Below, piece by piece: positions 51,554-63,232 of a DNA stretch of 64,000 nt; within the stretch, counting starts at the first letter, position 1, and each line of letters begins with the position of its first letter. A program made the translations under genes and the position numbers. This DNA comes from Luteimonas yindakuii (GTDB lineage Bacteria; Pseudomonadota; Gammaproteobacteria; Xanthomonadales; Xanthomonadaceae): the NCBI RefSeq assembly GCF_004803715.2, contig NZ_CP039383.2, positions 2,852,001 through 2,916,000 on the forward strand. The letters run 5' to 3'. The notes beneath the pieces were generated by a model that searched no databases, had not been told where the DNA came from, and saw only the letters and a program-made list of their open reading frames with translations.

Positions 51554-53233
51554 ATGTCGACAACACCGGCCACTACACCGCCGCCGCAAACACGGGGAAT
51601 CTCGAAGGAACACCGCAAGGTGATCATCGCGTCCAGCCTCGGCACCGTGTTCGAGTGGTACGACTTCTATCTGTACGGCTCGCTGGCAGCGGTGATCGCC
51701 GTGCACTTCTTCTCCGCACTGGCGCCGGGCCCGGCCTTCATCATGGCGCTGCTGACCTTTGCCGCCGGCTTCGCCGTGCGCCCGTTCGGCGCGATCGTGT
51801 TCGGCCGGCTGGGCGACATGATCGGGCGCAAGTACACCTTCCTGATCACCATCGTGATCATGGGCGTGTCGACATTCCTCGTCGGCGTGCTGCCCGGCTA
51901 CGCCACCATTGGCATCGCCGCGCCGATCATCCTGGTGGTGTTGCGCTGCCTGCAGGGCCTTGCGCTCGGTGGCGAGTACGGCGGTGCCGCGACCTATGTC
52001 GCCGAGCATGCGCCGCACGGCAAACGCGGCCTGTACACCAGCTTCATCCAGACCACGGCGACGGTCGGACTGTTCCTGTCGCTGCTGGTGATCCTGGGCT
52101 GCCGGCTGATCCTGGGCAACGAGGCGTTCGCCGAATGGGGCTGGCGCATTCCGTTCCTGATCTCGTTCGTGCTGCTGATCATCTCGATCTGGATCCGCAT
52201 GCAGCTCAGCGAGTCGCCGCTGTTCCAGAAGATGAAGGAGGAAGGCACGCGTTCGAAGGCACCGCTGACCGAGAGCTTCGGCACCTGGAGCAACGGCAGG
52301 ATCGTGCTGCTGGCGCTGTTCGGGGCCACCGCCGGCCAGGCCGTGGTCTGGTACGCCGGCCAGTTCTACGCGCTGTTCTTCATGACCCAGACGCTCAAGG
52401 TCGATCCGATCACCGCCAACCTGTTCATCGCGGCGGCGCTGGCGATCGCCACCGGTGGCTTCGTGTTCTTCGGCTGGCTGTCGGACAAGATCGGCCGCAA
52501 GCCGATCATCATGGCGGGCTGCCTGCTGGCGGCGTTGACCTACTTCCCGATCTTCAAGGGGCTGACGCATTACGCCAATCCGGCACTGGAAGCGGCCACC
52601 CGCGACGCACCGGCGGTGGTGGTGGCGGACCCGCGCGACTGCTCGTTCCAGTTCGTGCCCAGCGAGCTGAAGAGCCACGTCACCTTCAACAACTCGTGCG
52701 ACCTGGTGAAGAACGTGCTCAACGCCCGCGGCGTGAGCTACACCAACGAGGAGGCACCGGCCGGCACCCTTGCCAGCGTGCGCATCGGCGACCGCGTGGT
52801 GCAGAGCCTCAACCTCACCCAGCTGTCGGGCGAGGACGCCGGCGAGGCGCAGGCACGGCTGACCGCGGAGCTGGGATCGGCACTGGACGCCGCCGGCTAC
52901 CCGATGGCCGCCGACAACGACGCCATGAACAAGCCGATGGTGCTGCTGCTGCTGACGATCCTGGTGCTGTACGTGACGATGGTCTACGGGCCGATCGCGG
53001 CGTGGCTGGTCGAGCTGTTCCCGACCCGCATCCGCTACACCTCGATGAGCCTGCCGTACCACATCGGCAACGGCTGGTTCGGCGGCTTCCTGCCGACCAC
53101 GGCCTTCGCGGTGGTGTTGTTGACCGGCAACATCTACGCAGGCCTGTGGTACCCGATCGTCATCGCCGTCATGACCTTCATCATCGGCACGTTCTTCCTC
53201 CGCGAGACCAAGGACGTCGACATCACCCAGTAG
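51554..53233 (+). CDS. MHS-family MFS metabolite:proton symporter with a large inserted loop
   Basis: A 559-residue transporter of the sugar/metabolite porter (MHS) group. EWYDFYLYG in TM1, GRLGDMIGRK in the first cytoplasmic loop, RCLQGLALGGEYGGAA in TM4 and GWLSDKIGRKP in the second half are typical. Family members have about 430-450 residues; the extra length is a soluble stretch of about 120 residues near 340-457 (DNA about 52570-52925) with two Cys (RDCSF, NSCDL) before MNKPMVLLLLT. GGGAGG 5 bp upstream supports the ATG at 51554. Monocarboxylate uptake is likely from context. Confidence 0.9.
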   Translation: MSTTPATTPPPQTRGISKEHRKVIIASSLGTVFEWYDFYLYGSLAAVIAVHFFSALAPGPAFIMALLTFAAGFAVRPFGAIVFGRLGDMIGRKYTFLITIVIMGVSTFLVGVLPGYATIGIAAPIILVVLRCLQGLALGGEYGGAATYVAEHAPHGKRGLYTSFIQTTATVGLFLSLLVILGCRLILGNEAFAEWGWRIPFLISFVLLIISIWIRMQLSESPLFQKMKEEGTRSKAPLTESFGTWSNGRIVLLALFGATAGQAVVWYAGQFYALFFMTQTLKVDPITANLFIAAALAIATGGFVFFGWLSDKIGRKPIIMAGCLLAALTYFPIFKGLTHYANPALEAATRDAPAVVVADPRDCSFQFVPSELKSHVTFNNSCDLVKNVLNARGVSYTNEEAPAGTLASVRIGDRVVQSLNLTQLSGEDAGEAQARLTAELGSALDAAGYPMAADNDAMNKPMVLLLLTILVLYVTMVYGPIAAWLVELFPTRIRYTSMSLPYHIGNGWFGGFLPTTAFAVVLLTGNIYAGLWYPIVIAVMTFIIGTFFLRETKDVDITQ

Positions 53234-53252
53234 TGCGGCCCCGATGGACGAC

Positions 53253-53282
53253 AGGCCGGCCCCTTCGGGGGCCGGCCTTTTT
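53253..53282 (+). terminator. strong intrinsic terminator after MHS transporter
   Basis: AGGCCGGCCCC and GGGGCCGGCCT form an 11-bp perfect stem closed by the stable TTCG tetraloop, followed by TTTT. It begins 20 bp after the transporter stop and is the clearest terminator in the window. Confidence 0.92.
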
Positions 53283-53365
53283 GATGGGACTTGTCCGGTG
53301 CGCATCTCGCAGCCGCGGGTCGCTGGGTGATCGCCGCAGGCCCCGATCGACGCGGACCGGCGCCG

Positions 53366-53743
53366 CTAGAGCGGTGGCGCGGCCAGCTCGCGGGCGTCGA
53401 GGTAGCCGTCGCGGTTGGCGTCCTGGCGGTTGAAGCGCTCCGCCAGGCGCGCGAGATAGGCTTCGCGGGTGAGCAGCGGGGCGCGACCGCCCGGTTGCTC
53501 GCCGGGGTCGAGCCGGCCATCGCCGTTGGCGTCCATGCGTTCGAACGCATACAGCATCCAGGCCTGGTATTCGGCGACCGAAACACGGCCGTCGCCATCA
53601 CTGTCCATCCGCGACAGGTAATCGCCGGTGGCAGTGACCTGGGCCGACGCAAGGCCGACCGCGGCCAGCAACAGCAGGCAACACGCCCACACCCGCGCGC
53701 TGGCGCCCGGGCCCGACCGGGGCCGCACCTGCGCCTCAGCCAC
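53366..53743 (-). CDS. exported EF-hand calcium-binding protein
   Basis: A 125-residue protein with a signal peptide (CCLLLLAAVGLASAQ) and three EF-hand loops: DSDGDGRVSVAEY, DANGDGRLDPGE and DANRDGYLDARE, each with Asp/Asn at positions 1, 3, 5 and an acidic residue at 12. It probably binds calcium in the periplasm; partner unknown. The GTG start at 53743 overlaps the desaturase stop by 8 bp, suggesting coupled translation. No other in-frame start would preserve the signal peptide. Confidence 0.85.
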   Translation of the reverse strand: MAEAQVRPRSGPGASARVWACCLLLLAAVGLASAQVTATGDYLSRMDSDGDGRVSVAEYQAWMLYAFERMDANGDGRLDPGEQPGGRAPLLTREAYLARLAERFNRQDANRDGYLDARELAAPPL

Positions 53744-54938
53744 GCGCGGGCTGCAGGGCGTAGCCCTTCAGGCGCGCCGAATACTCCTGCAGCGTGCGGA
53801 TGCCGGAGGCTTCGGCGTCCTGGCACCAGGCCTGCAGCTGGCGCAGCCGCTCCCCCGCATCGTGGCTGCGTGCTTCGAGCACCGCCGCCAGTTTCGCCCG
53901 GTACTCCACCAACGTGCGGATGCGCGGTCGCTGCTCGACCCACTGCTGCAGCTGCTCGCGCGCCTCGGGCTGCAACCAGCGGCCGTCATCGGCCAGCGCC
54001 TTGCGCAGGCGCCGCGGCAGCAGCGCGCGCATCCGCGCACCGGCGATGCGTGCCTCCTCGCGCAGGGCGGGCTTGATCACGTTGCGGTGGTAATCGGTCA
54101 TCGCCTGGAAGCGGTGCGCCAGCAGCGCGCGCACGGTATCCGCATCGGGCACGTGGATGTTCGGCCGCACGTCGAGCGACGGCGCCACGCGCAGCACCCG
54201 CGCCAGCCCCACCGCCTGCAGCGCGCGGATCACCACCCAGCCGATATCGAGTTCGAAGCGGCGCAGCGCGAACTTCGCCGAGCTGGGAAATGCGTGGTGG
54301 TTGTTGTGCAGTTCCTCGCCGCCGATCCACACGCCCCACGGGCTGAGGTTGGTGGCGGTGTCGGTGGTTTCGAAGTTGCGGTAGCCCCACCAGTGGCCGA
54401 GGCCGTTGACCACGCCGGCGGCCCAGAACGGGATCCATGCCATCTGCAGCGCCCACATCGCCACGCCGGCAACGCCGAACAGCGCGAACAGCACCAGCAG
54501 CAGCACCGTCGGGCCCAGCGTCGAATGCGGCGTATAGACGCGGCGCTCGATCCAGTCCTGCGGGCAACCCTTGCCGTACTGCTCGATGTCGCCCTGCTGC
54601 GTGCGCGCCTCGCGGTACAACTCCACGCCGCGCCAGAACACCGTGCCGATGCCCTTGTGCATCGGGCTGTGCGGATCCTCTTCGGTCTCGCACTTGGCGT
54701 GGTGCTTGCGGTGGATGGCCACCCATTCGCGCGTCACCATGCCGGTCGACAGCCAGGTCCAGGCGCGGAACACGTGCGCCACCGCCGGATGGAAGTCGAC
54801 GCCGCGATGCGCCTGGCTGCGGTGCAGGTACAGGGTGACCGAGAAGATGGTGAGCTGGGTGGCGATGAGGAACACCACCAGCAGCGGCCAGAAGCCGGCC
54901 TGGACGAGGCCACCGGCGAGGAAATCGAGCACGGGCAT
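53736..54938 (-). CDS. fatty acid (acyl-CoA delta-9) desaturase
   Basis: A 400-residue membrane di-iron desaturase. The three histidine boxes are HRSQAH, HRKHHA and HNNHHA, separated by paired membrane helices. It adds a double bond to saturated acyl chains, helping membrane fluidity in the cold. The C-terminal 110 residues form an extra helical tail ([20 protein letters not shown] and similar). The ATG at 54938 gives the usual short N-region before TM1. It is divergent from mutM; the EF-hand gene follows with an 8-bp overlap. Confidence 0.92.
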   Translation of the reverse strand: MPVLDFLAGGLVQAGFWPLLVVFLIATQLTIFSVTLYLHRSQAHRGVDFHPAVAHVFRAWTWLSTGMVTREWVAIHRKHHAKCETEEDPHSPMHKGIGTVFWRGVELYREARTQQGDIEQYGKGCPQDWIERRVYTPHSTLGPTVLLLVLFALFGVAGVAMWALQMAWIPFWAAGVVNGLGHWWGYRNFETTDTATNLSPWGVWIGGEELHNNHHAFPSSAKFALRRFELDIGWVVIRALQAVGLARVLRVAPSLDVRPNIHVPDADTVRALLAHRFQAMTDYHRNVIKPALREEARIAGARMRALLPRRLRKALADDGRWLQPEAREQLQQWVEQRPRIRTLVEYRAKLAAVLEARSHDAGERLRQLQAWCQDAEASGIRTLQEYSARLKGYALQPARG

Positions 54939-55092
54939 GGACCGGATCGGAGGGACCGGGCCATCTTGGGCCGGGTCCGCGACCGATGCCATCCCTGCGC
55001 GCGCGTACGTTGCGGCCGGTACACCGTCGTGCAGGCCTTGCCGGAAGCGGCCCGGGCTCCCATCTTCTGCCGGAGTCGTCACGGCCCCACCC

Positions 55093-55905
55093 ATGCCCGA
55101 ACTGCCCGAAGTCGAGACCACCCGCCGCGGCCTGCTGCCGCACCTCGCCGGTCGCACCATCACCGGCGTGACCCTGCGCCGCGCCGACCTGCGCTGGCCG
55201 ATCCCGCCGCAGCTGCCGCACTGGCTGGCCGGGCAGCGCGTCGACGACGTGCGTCGCCGCGCCAAGTACCTGCTGCTGGATACCGCGCCCGGCAGCGCGC
55301 TGCTGCACCTGGGGATGTCCGGCAGCCTGCGGGTGCTGCCCGCCGATACGCCGCTGCGCGCGCACGACCACGTCGACATCACCCTCGACGACGGCCGCGT
55401 GCTGCGCTTCAACGACCCGCGCCGCTTCGGCTGCCTGCTGTGGCAGCCCGCCGGCGAGGTGCATCCGCTGCTCGCGGGGCTGGGGCCGGAGCCGTTGTCG
55501 GATCACTTCGATGGCGATCACCTGTACCGCCTCTCGCGCGGACGCAGGGCGCCAGTGAAGACCTTCCTGATGGACCAGGCGGTGGTGGTGGGCGTGGGCA
55601 ACATCTACGCCGCGGAGGCGCTGTTCATGGCCGGCGTCTCGCCGTTGCGCGCGGCCGGCCGGGTGTCGCGCGGTCGCTATGGGTTGCTCGCCGATGCGGT
55701 GAAGACCGTGCTCGGACATGCCATCCAACGCGGCGGCACCACGTTGCGCGACTTCATCAGCCCCGATGGCGCACCCGGCTATTTCGAACAGGAGCTCAGC
55801 GCGTACGGCCGTGGCGGCGCCCCTTGCCGCCGCTGTGGCCGCCCGCTGCGACAGGCGCTGATCGGCCAGCGCGCCAGCGTCTGGTGCCCGGCCTGCCAGC
55901 GCTGA
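55093..55905 (+). CDS. mutM: formamidopyrimidine-DNA glycosylase
   Basis: A 270-residue base-excision enzyme that removes 8-oxoguanine. The N-terminal [13 protein letters not shown] carries catalytic Pro2 and Glu3; the conserved Lys is in RRRAKYLLL, the helix-two-turn-helix in [13 protein letters not shown], and the zinc finger has Cys pairs in PCRRCGRP and VWCPACQR. All catalytic residues are present and length is normal. Start at 55093 is fixed because Pro2 must follow Met. Confidence 0.97.
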   Translation: MPELPEVETTRRGLLPHLAGRTITGVTLRRADLRWPIPPQLPHWLAGQRVDDVRRRAKYLLLDTAPGSALLHLGMSGSLRVLPADTPLRAHDHVDITLDDGRVLRFNDPRRFGCLLWQPAGEVHPLLAGLGPEPLSDHFDGDHLYRLSRGRRAPVKTFLMDQAVVVGVGNIYAAEALFMAGVSPLRAAGRVSRGRYGLLADAVKTVLGHAIQRGGTTLRDFISPDGAPGYFEQELSAYGRGGAPCRRCGRPLRQALIGQRASVWCPACQR

Positions 55906-55960
55906 GCGTCGCGCGCACCCTGCTGCTGCGCGCTATAGTCGGCGCGGGCGACATTCGGGG

Positions 55961-56539
55961 ATGGCAATGTCGGACGTGGCGGAAATCACCCTGTGGCTGG
56001 ATGCCGCGCGCGGCGGAGACCGCGCCGCGATGGACCAGGTGCTGTCGACGCTCTACCAGGAGCTGCACGCCATGGCGCGGCGCCAGCTGGCCGGGCAGCA
56101 CGGGCAGACGCTCGATGCCACCGCGCTGGTGCACGAGGCCTATCTCAAACTCATCGGTGGCCAGGCCGCGCGCTTCGACGACCGCGCGCATTTCTTCGCC
56201 TATGCGGCATCGGCCATGCGCAGCGTGGTGGTCGACTACGCGCGCCAGCGGCTTGCGCGCAAGCGCGGCGGCGACCTGCATCGCGTCACCGACCTGCCCG
56301 AGGATCTCGCCGGCGGCGTGCGCCTGGACGAGGACACGCTGGCGCTGGATGCGGCGCTGACCGCGCTGGGGCGGGTCGACGAGCGGCTGGCGCGGGTGGT
56401 CGAGCTGCGCTATTTCGCCGGCCTCTCGGAGCTGGAGATCGCCGCGCTGATGGAACGTTCCGAACGCAGCGTGCGCCGCGACTGGCAGAAGGCGCGGATG
56501 TACCTGCTGGCCGCGCTGCAGGATGGACCGGCGGCCTGA
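55961..56539 (+). CDS. ECF-type sigma-70 family RNA polymerase sigma factor
   Basis: A 192-residue sigma factor of the TIGR02999-like ECF group. Region 2 has LDATALVHEAYLKL and FFAYAASAMRSVVVDYAR; region 4 has RVVELRYFAGLSELEIAALM and the helix SERSVRRDWQKARMYL. This group characteristically sits beside a Ser/Thr kinase, as here 89 bp downstream. ATGs at 55961 and 55967 are both possible. TATAGT at 55934-55939 is a potential -10. Confidence 0.93.
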   Translation: MAMSDVAEITLWLDAARGGDRAAMDQVLSTLYQELHAMARRQLAGQHGQTLDATALVHEAYLKLIGGQAARFDDRAHFFAYAASAMRSVVVDYARQRLARKRGGDLHRVTDLPEDLAGGVRLDEDTLALDAALTALGRVDERLARVVELRYFAGLSELEIAALMERSERSVRRDWQKARMYLLAALQDGPAA

Positions 56540-56628
56540 CCCCGGGGGCCGCGGCCCTCGCCCGTCGCCCTCGCCCGCAGGCGGGAGAGGGCTGGTGATC
56601 GTCGCGCCGCGCGCGACGACGTGACCCC

Positions 56629-59481
<2,853 letters not shown>

Positions 59482-59492
59482 CGTTCCCGCGT

Positions 59493-60119
59493 CTACCGCA
59501 GCGGCAACGACCCCTGCGCCGGCTCCACCCCGCCCTCGCCGCGGGCGATGCGCTTGAACTCGGCCCGGCTCACCGACAGGTAACGCTCGTTGCCGCCGAT
59601 CTCCACCTGTGGCCCCGCCTGCACCGCATGCCCGCTGTCGTCGACGCGCACGGTCATCGTCGCCTTGGAGCCGCTGTGGCAGATGGTCTTGATCTCGTGC
59701 ATCTCGTCGGCCCAGGCCAGCAGGTACTGGCTGCCTTCGAACAGCTCGCCACGGAAGTCGGTGCGCAGCCCGTAGCACAGCACCGGGATGCGCAGCCGGT
59801 CGACCACTTCGGTGAGCTGCCACACCTGTGGCTTGCGCAGGAACTGCGCCTCGTCGACCAGCACGCAGTGCAGCCGCCCGTTGTGGTCGGCCACGTCGCG
59901 TTCGACCCGCGCCAGCAGGTCGTCGTCGGTGGCGAAGGCCTCGGCCGGCGACTCCAGTCCGATCCGCGAGGCAACCCGCCCGCGCCCGGCACGATCGTCC
60001 AGCGCCGGGGTGAGGATCAGCACCCGCATCCCGCGCTCGCGGTAGTTGTGCGCGGACTGCAGCAGGGTCGTGGTCTTCCCGGCATTCATCGCCGAGTAGT
60101 AGAAATACAGCTTGGCCAT
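59493..60119 (-). CDS. tdk: thymidine kinase
   Basis: A 208-residue type II thymidine kinase for nucleoside salvage. Walker A is [11 protein letters not shown], the catalytic Glu follows in VDEAQFL, and the lasso region is [15 protein letters not shown]. Only the first Cys of the usual zinc site is present in that lasso; the later stretch has no Cys pair. The start at 60119 has a TAGAAT box 7 bp upstream and no ribosome site, suggesting a leaderless message. It is convergent with the kinase gene, 11 bp apart. Confidence 0.96.
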   Translation of the reverse strand: MAKLYFYYSAMNAGKTTTLLQSAHNYRERGMRVLILTPALDDRAGRGRVASRIGLESPAEAFATDDDLLARVERDVADHNGRLHCVLVDEAQFLRKPQVWQLTEVVDRLRIPVLCYGLRTDFRGELFEGSQYLLAWADEMHEIKTICHSGSKATMTVRVDDSGHAVQAGPQVEIGGNERYLSVSRAEFKRIARGEGGVEPAQGSLPLR

Positions 60120-60126
60120 GCCGTGG

Positions 60127-60132
60127 ATTCTA
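60127..60132 (-). promoter_or_regulatory. putative -10 box (TAGAAT) of tdk
   Basis: TAGAAT on the minus strand ends 7 bp before the tdk ATG. Together with the lack of a Shine-Dalgarno sequence it suggests leaderless transcription. No -35 is evident. Confidence 0.42.
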
Positions 60133-60257
60133 CGGCGTCGGCTCCACCGCCTTCTGCACCTTCTCCGCCTCGCCGACCTCGACCCGGCCACGCAGCGGGG
60201 CCGTCCACACCCGATCTGGACTGCAACTGTCCGCGCTCGATGGCGCCGGTCGTCGTG

Positions 60258-60995
60258 TCAGCGTTGCGGCGGCTTGACCTGGCTGAGGTCGGCTCCGAAC
60301 AGGCGGGCCGCGTCCAGATCACGCGCACGCCAATACTGGGCAGGACTCAGCGTCGAGTCCGCGTAGTGCACGGCCGAGTCCAGCCCGTTCTGGCAGAAAT
60401 CCAGCCCTCCCATGCCAGCCCCCGCGGGGCGACCACCGCCATTGCGGCTGGTACACACCCTTGCCGCACCGGGCGAGCCCAGCCGGCTCCCGACGGCGAT
60501 CTGCGTCCAGCGCCTGCGTTCGCGCTCCAGCCGCGGCTGGGCGACGTCGTCGGCGTACCGGTCGTAGATGGACTTGCCTTCCGCCAGTGCGCGCTGGCGC
60601 GACGCCTCTTCGAGTCCCGACCAGTACAACTCGCGCTGTGCGGCGAGCCGTGGGTCGCCACGCTCTGCCGCCAGGTCCATCCATGCATAGGCGAGCGCGC
60701 GATCCTGCGCAACGCCGCGGCCCTCCCACAACAGCTGGGCCATCAGCGCCTGTGATGCCTTGTCGGCGTGGTGCGCGGCGCGCTCGAAGTGTCCGCGCGC
60801 CTCCTCCGCGCGCCCCTCCTGCAGCGCGGCAAGGCCGAGCATGCGGTGCTTCTGGTCCGGGTGCGCGTTCCAGTAATCCGGCGTGCGGTCGGCCCACGAC
60901 AGTCGTTCCCCCGCCGTTGCGCCGGTTGCGATCACGCTACCGGCGATCGCGATCAACAGCGCGCCCGTGAACCATCCCGACGACAGTCTGCGCAT
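60258..60995 (-). CDS. exported Sel1-repeat-like protein
   Basis: A 245-residue protein with signal peptide (GALLIAIAGSVIATGATAG) and a helical repeat region: RMLGLAALQEGRAEEARGHFERAA and QALMAQLLWEGRGVAQDRALAYAWMDLAAERG resemble one and a half Sel1/TPR units. The C-terminal half (RLERERRRWTQIAVGSRLG onward) contains two Cys and no domain I know. Sel1 repeats mediate protein contacts; the partner is unknown. It is divergent from rep. Confidence 0.8.
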   Translation of the reverse strand: MRRLSSGWFTGALLIAIAGSVIATGATAGERLSWADRTPDYWNAHPDQKHRMLGLAALQEGRAEEARGHFERAAHHADKASQALMAQLLWEGRGVAQDRALAYAWMDLAAERGDPRLAAQRELYWSGLEEASRQRALAEGKSIYDRYADDVAQPRLERERRRWTQIAVGSRLGSPGAARVCTSRNGGGRPAGAGMGGLDFCQNGLDSAVHYADSTLSPAQYWRARDLDAARLFGADLSQVKPPQR

Positions 60996-61108
60996 TGCCG
61001 TGCCCTTCTGTGGAATCAGCCTTCCATACAGGAGGTCGCTTGGTGTCGCAACCTGCGGCGCAGCAGCCGCTTCGGCGACAATGGCCGGCCCGCAATACCC
61101 GATTGCCG

Positions 61109-63088
61109 ATGCAAGGTCTCAACCCTCCCCAGCGCGCCGCGGTCCTGCACTGCGAAGGCCCGCTGCTGGTGCTCGCCGGCGCCGGCAGTGGCAAGACGCG
61201 CGTGATCGTCGAGAAGATCGCCCACCTGATCGCCGCCGGTCATTACCCGGCGCGCCGCATTGCAGCGATCACCTTCACCAACAAGTCGGCCAAGGAGATG
61301 CGCGAGCGCGTCGCCAGGCGCATCCGGGGCGACGCGGCCGAAGGGCTGACGATCTCCACCTTCCATGCGCTGGGGCTGAAGCTGCTGCAGATCGAACACG
61401 AGCGCGCCGGGCTGCGGCGCGGGTTCTCGGTGTTCGATGCCGACGATTGCGCGGCGCAGTTCAAGGACCTCTGCAGCGGCATGAAGCCGGACGCGATCCA
61501 GGCCCTGCAGGGGCTGGTGTCGCGGGCCAAGAACGGCGGACTGTCGCCCGAAGAGGCCACCGCGCTCGCGCGCAGCACGCGCGAGCTGGAGGCCGCCGAG
61601 CTGTACGGCCGCTACCAGGCGCGGCTGACCAGTTTCAACGCGGTCGATTTCGACGACCTGATCCGCCTGCCGGTGCAGCTGCTCGAGGCCCACGAGGACC
61701 TGCGCCTGGGCTGGCGCGAGCGCATCGGCTACCTGCTGGTCGACGAATGCCAGGACACCAATGACGCGCAGTACCGCCTGCTCAAGGCGATTGCCGGACC
61801 GAAGGGCAACTTCACCTGCGTGGGCGACGACGACCAGTCGATCTATGCCTGGCGCGGCGCGAATCCCGAGAACCTCACCGCGCTGGGCACCGACTATCCG
61901 AACCTCGAGATCATCAAGCTCGAACAGAACTACCGCTGTTCCAACCGGGTGCTGCGCGCGGCCAATGCACTGATCGCCAATAACCCGCACGAGCACCTGA
62001 AGACGCTGTGGAGTGCGCAGGCCGATGGCGAGCGCATCCGCATCTGGGAATGCCGCGACCACGCCCACGAGGCCGAGCGCGTCGCCGCCGAGCTGCAGTT
62101 CCTGCATGCGTCCGATGGCATGCAGTGGAACGAGTGCTGCATCCTGTTCCGCAGCAATTTCCAGTCGCGTGCGCTGGAAAAGGCCCTGCAGTTGATGCGC
62201 GTCCCCTACCACCTGTCCGGCGGCACCGCGTTCCTGGAGCGCGCCGAGGTCAAGGATGCGCTGTCGTGGCTGCGGCTGGTCGCCAATCCCGAGGACGACA
62301 GCGCGTTCCTGCGCGCGGTGCAGTCGCCCAAGCGCGAAGTCGGCGCGACCACGCTGGCGCGGCTGGCGGAACTCGCGCAACAGGCGCAGATGCCGATGTC
62401 GCGTGCGATCGAATCGATCGGCCTGCTGAAGCAGTTGCCGCCGCGGGCGGCGAATTCGCTTGGTGGCTTCGCCGACATCCTGCGCAGCCTGCGCCAGGAC
62501 GCCAACCGGCTGCCGCCGGCCGAACTGGTGCGCAACCTGGTCGAGCGCTCCGGGATGCTTGCTGCGGTGCGTGCGCAGTGCAAGACCGAACAGCAGTTCG
62601 CGATGCGCCGCGGCAACCTCGACGAGCTCGCCGGCTGGTTCGAGGGTGGCGCGCGTGGCGCGGGACCGGGCGACCTTGCCGCGCAACTGGCACTGCTCAC
62701 CCATGCCGACCGCGACGATCCCGGCAACCAGGTCCGCATGATGAGCATGCACGGGGCCAAGGGGCTCGAATTCCGCTATGTCTTCGTCGTCGGCGTTGAA
62801 GACGGCGTGCTCCCGCACGAGGCCAGCATCGATGAAGGCCGCATCGACGAGGAGCGGCGCCTGCTGTACGTGGCCATCACCCGCGCCAAGGAGCGGTTGT
62901 GGCTGTCGCACGCACGCGAAGCGACCAAGTGGGGCAGCCGGATGAAGCTCAAGCCCAGCCGCTTCCTCGACGAACTGCCAGCCGACGAACTGCAACGCGA
63001 TGGCGCCGATCCCGTCGCCGATGCGGCGCACAAGCGCGAACGTGCGGACGCGGGCTTCGCCGCGATCAGGGCACTGCTCGACGCCTGA
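61109..63088 (+). CDS. rep: ATP-dependent DNA helicase Rep
   Basis: A 659-residue superfamily 1A helicase that assists replication forks. MQGLNPPQRAAVLHCEGPLL matches the Rep N-terminus, with Walker A AGAGSGKT at residues 23-30, DECQDTN as Walker B, GDDDQSIYAWRGA and the YRCS motif characteristic of Rep. It lacks the UvrD C-terminal Tudor-like region. Start at 61109 is chosen by homology; the open frame extends further upstream without similarity. Both Rep and UvrD are thus encoded within 58 kb. Confidence 0.96.
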   Translation: MQGLNPPQRAAVLHCEGPLLVLAGAGSGKTRVIVEKIAHLIAAGHYPARRIAAITFTNKSAKEMRERVARRIRGDAAEGLTISTFHALGLKLLQIEHERAGLRRGFSVFDADDCAAQFKDLCSGMKPDAIQALQGLVSRAKNGGLSPEEATALARSTRELEAAELYGRYQARLTSFNAVDFDDLIRLPVQLLEAHEDLRLGWRERIGYLLVDECQDTNDAQYRLLKAIAGPKGNFTCVGDDDQSIYAWRGANPENLTALGTDYPNLEIIKLEQNYRCSNRVLRAANALIANNPHEHLKTLWSAQADGERIRIWECRDHAHEAERVAAELQFLHASDGMQWNECCILFRSNFQSRALEKALQLMRVPYHLSGGTAFLERAEVKDALSWLRLVANPEDDSAFLRAVQSPKREVGATTLARLAELAQQAQMPMSRAIESIGLLKQLPPRAANSLGGFADILRSLRQDANRLPPAELVRNLVERSGMLAAVRAQCKTEQQFAMRRGNLDELAGWFEGGARGAGPGDLAAQLALLTHADRDDPGNQVRMMSMHGAKGLEFRYVFVVGVEDGVLPHEASIDEGRIDEERRLLYVAITRAKERLWLSHAREATKWGSRMKLKPSRFLDELPADELQRDGADPVADAAHKRERADAGFAAIRALLDA

Positions 63089-63232
63089 GGCCGACGCTGC
63101 CTGCTCACGCTGCGCGCCGCACCTGCTTGTGCATGCGCCGTCGCGTGCGCGGGCGGACGGGCCTGGAACGCGACGGGCTGTCATCCGCGTCGGCTAAACT
63201 CGCACGCCCCTGCATGATCCGCGGAGCCCGCG

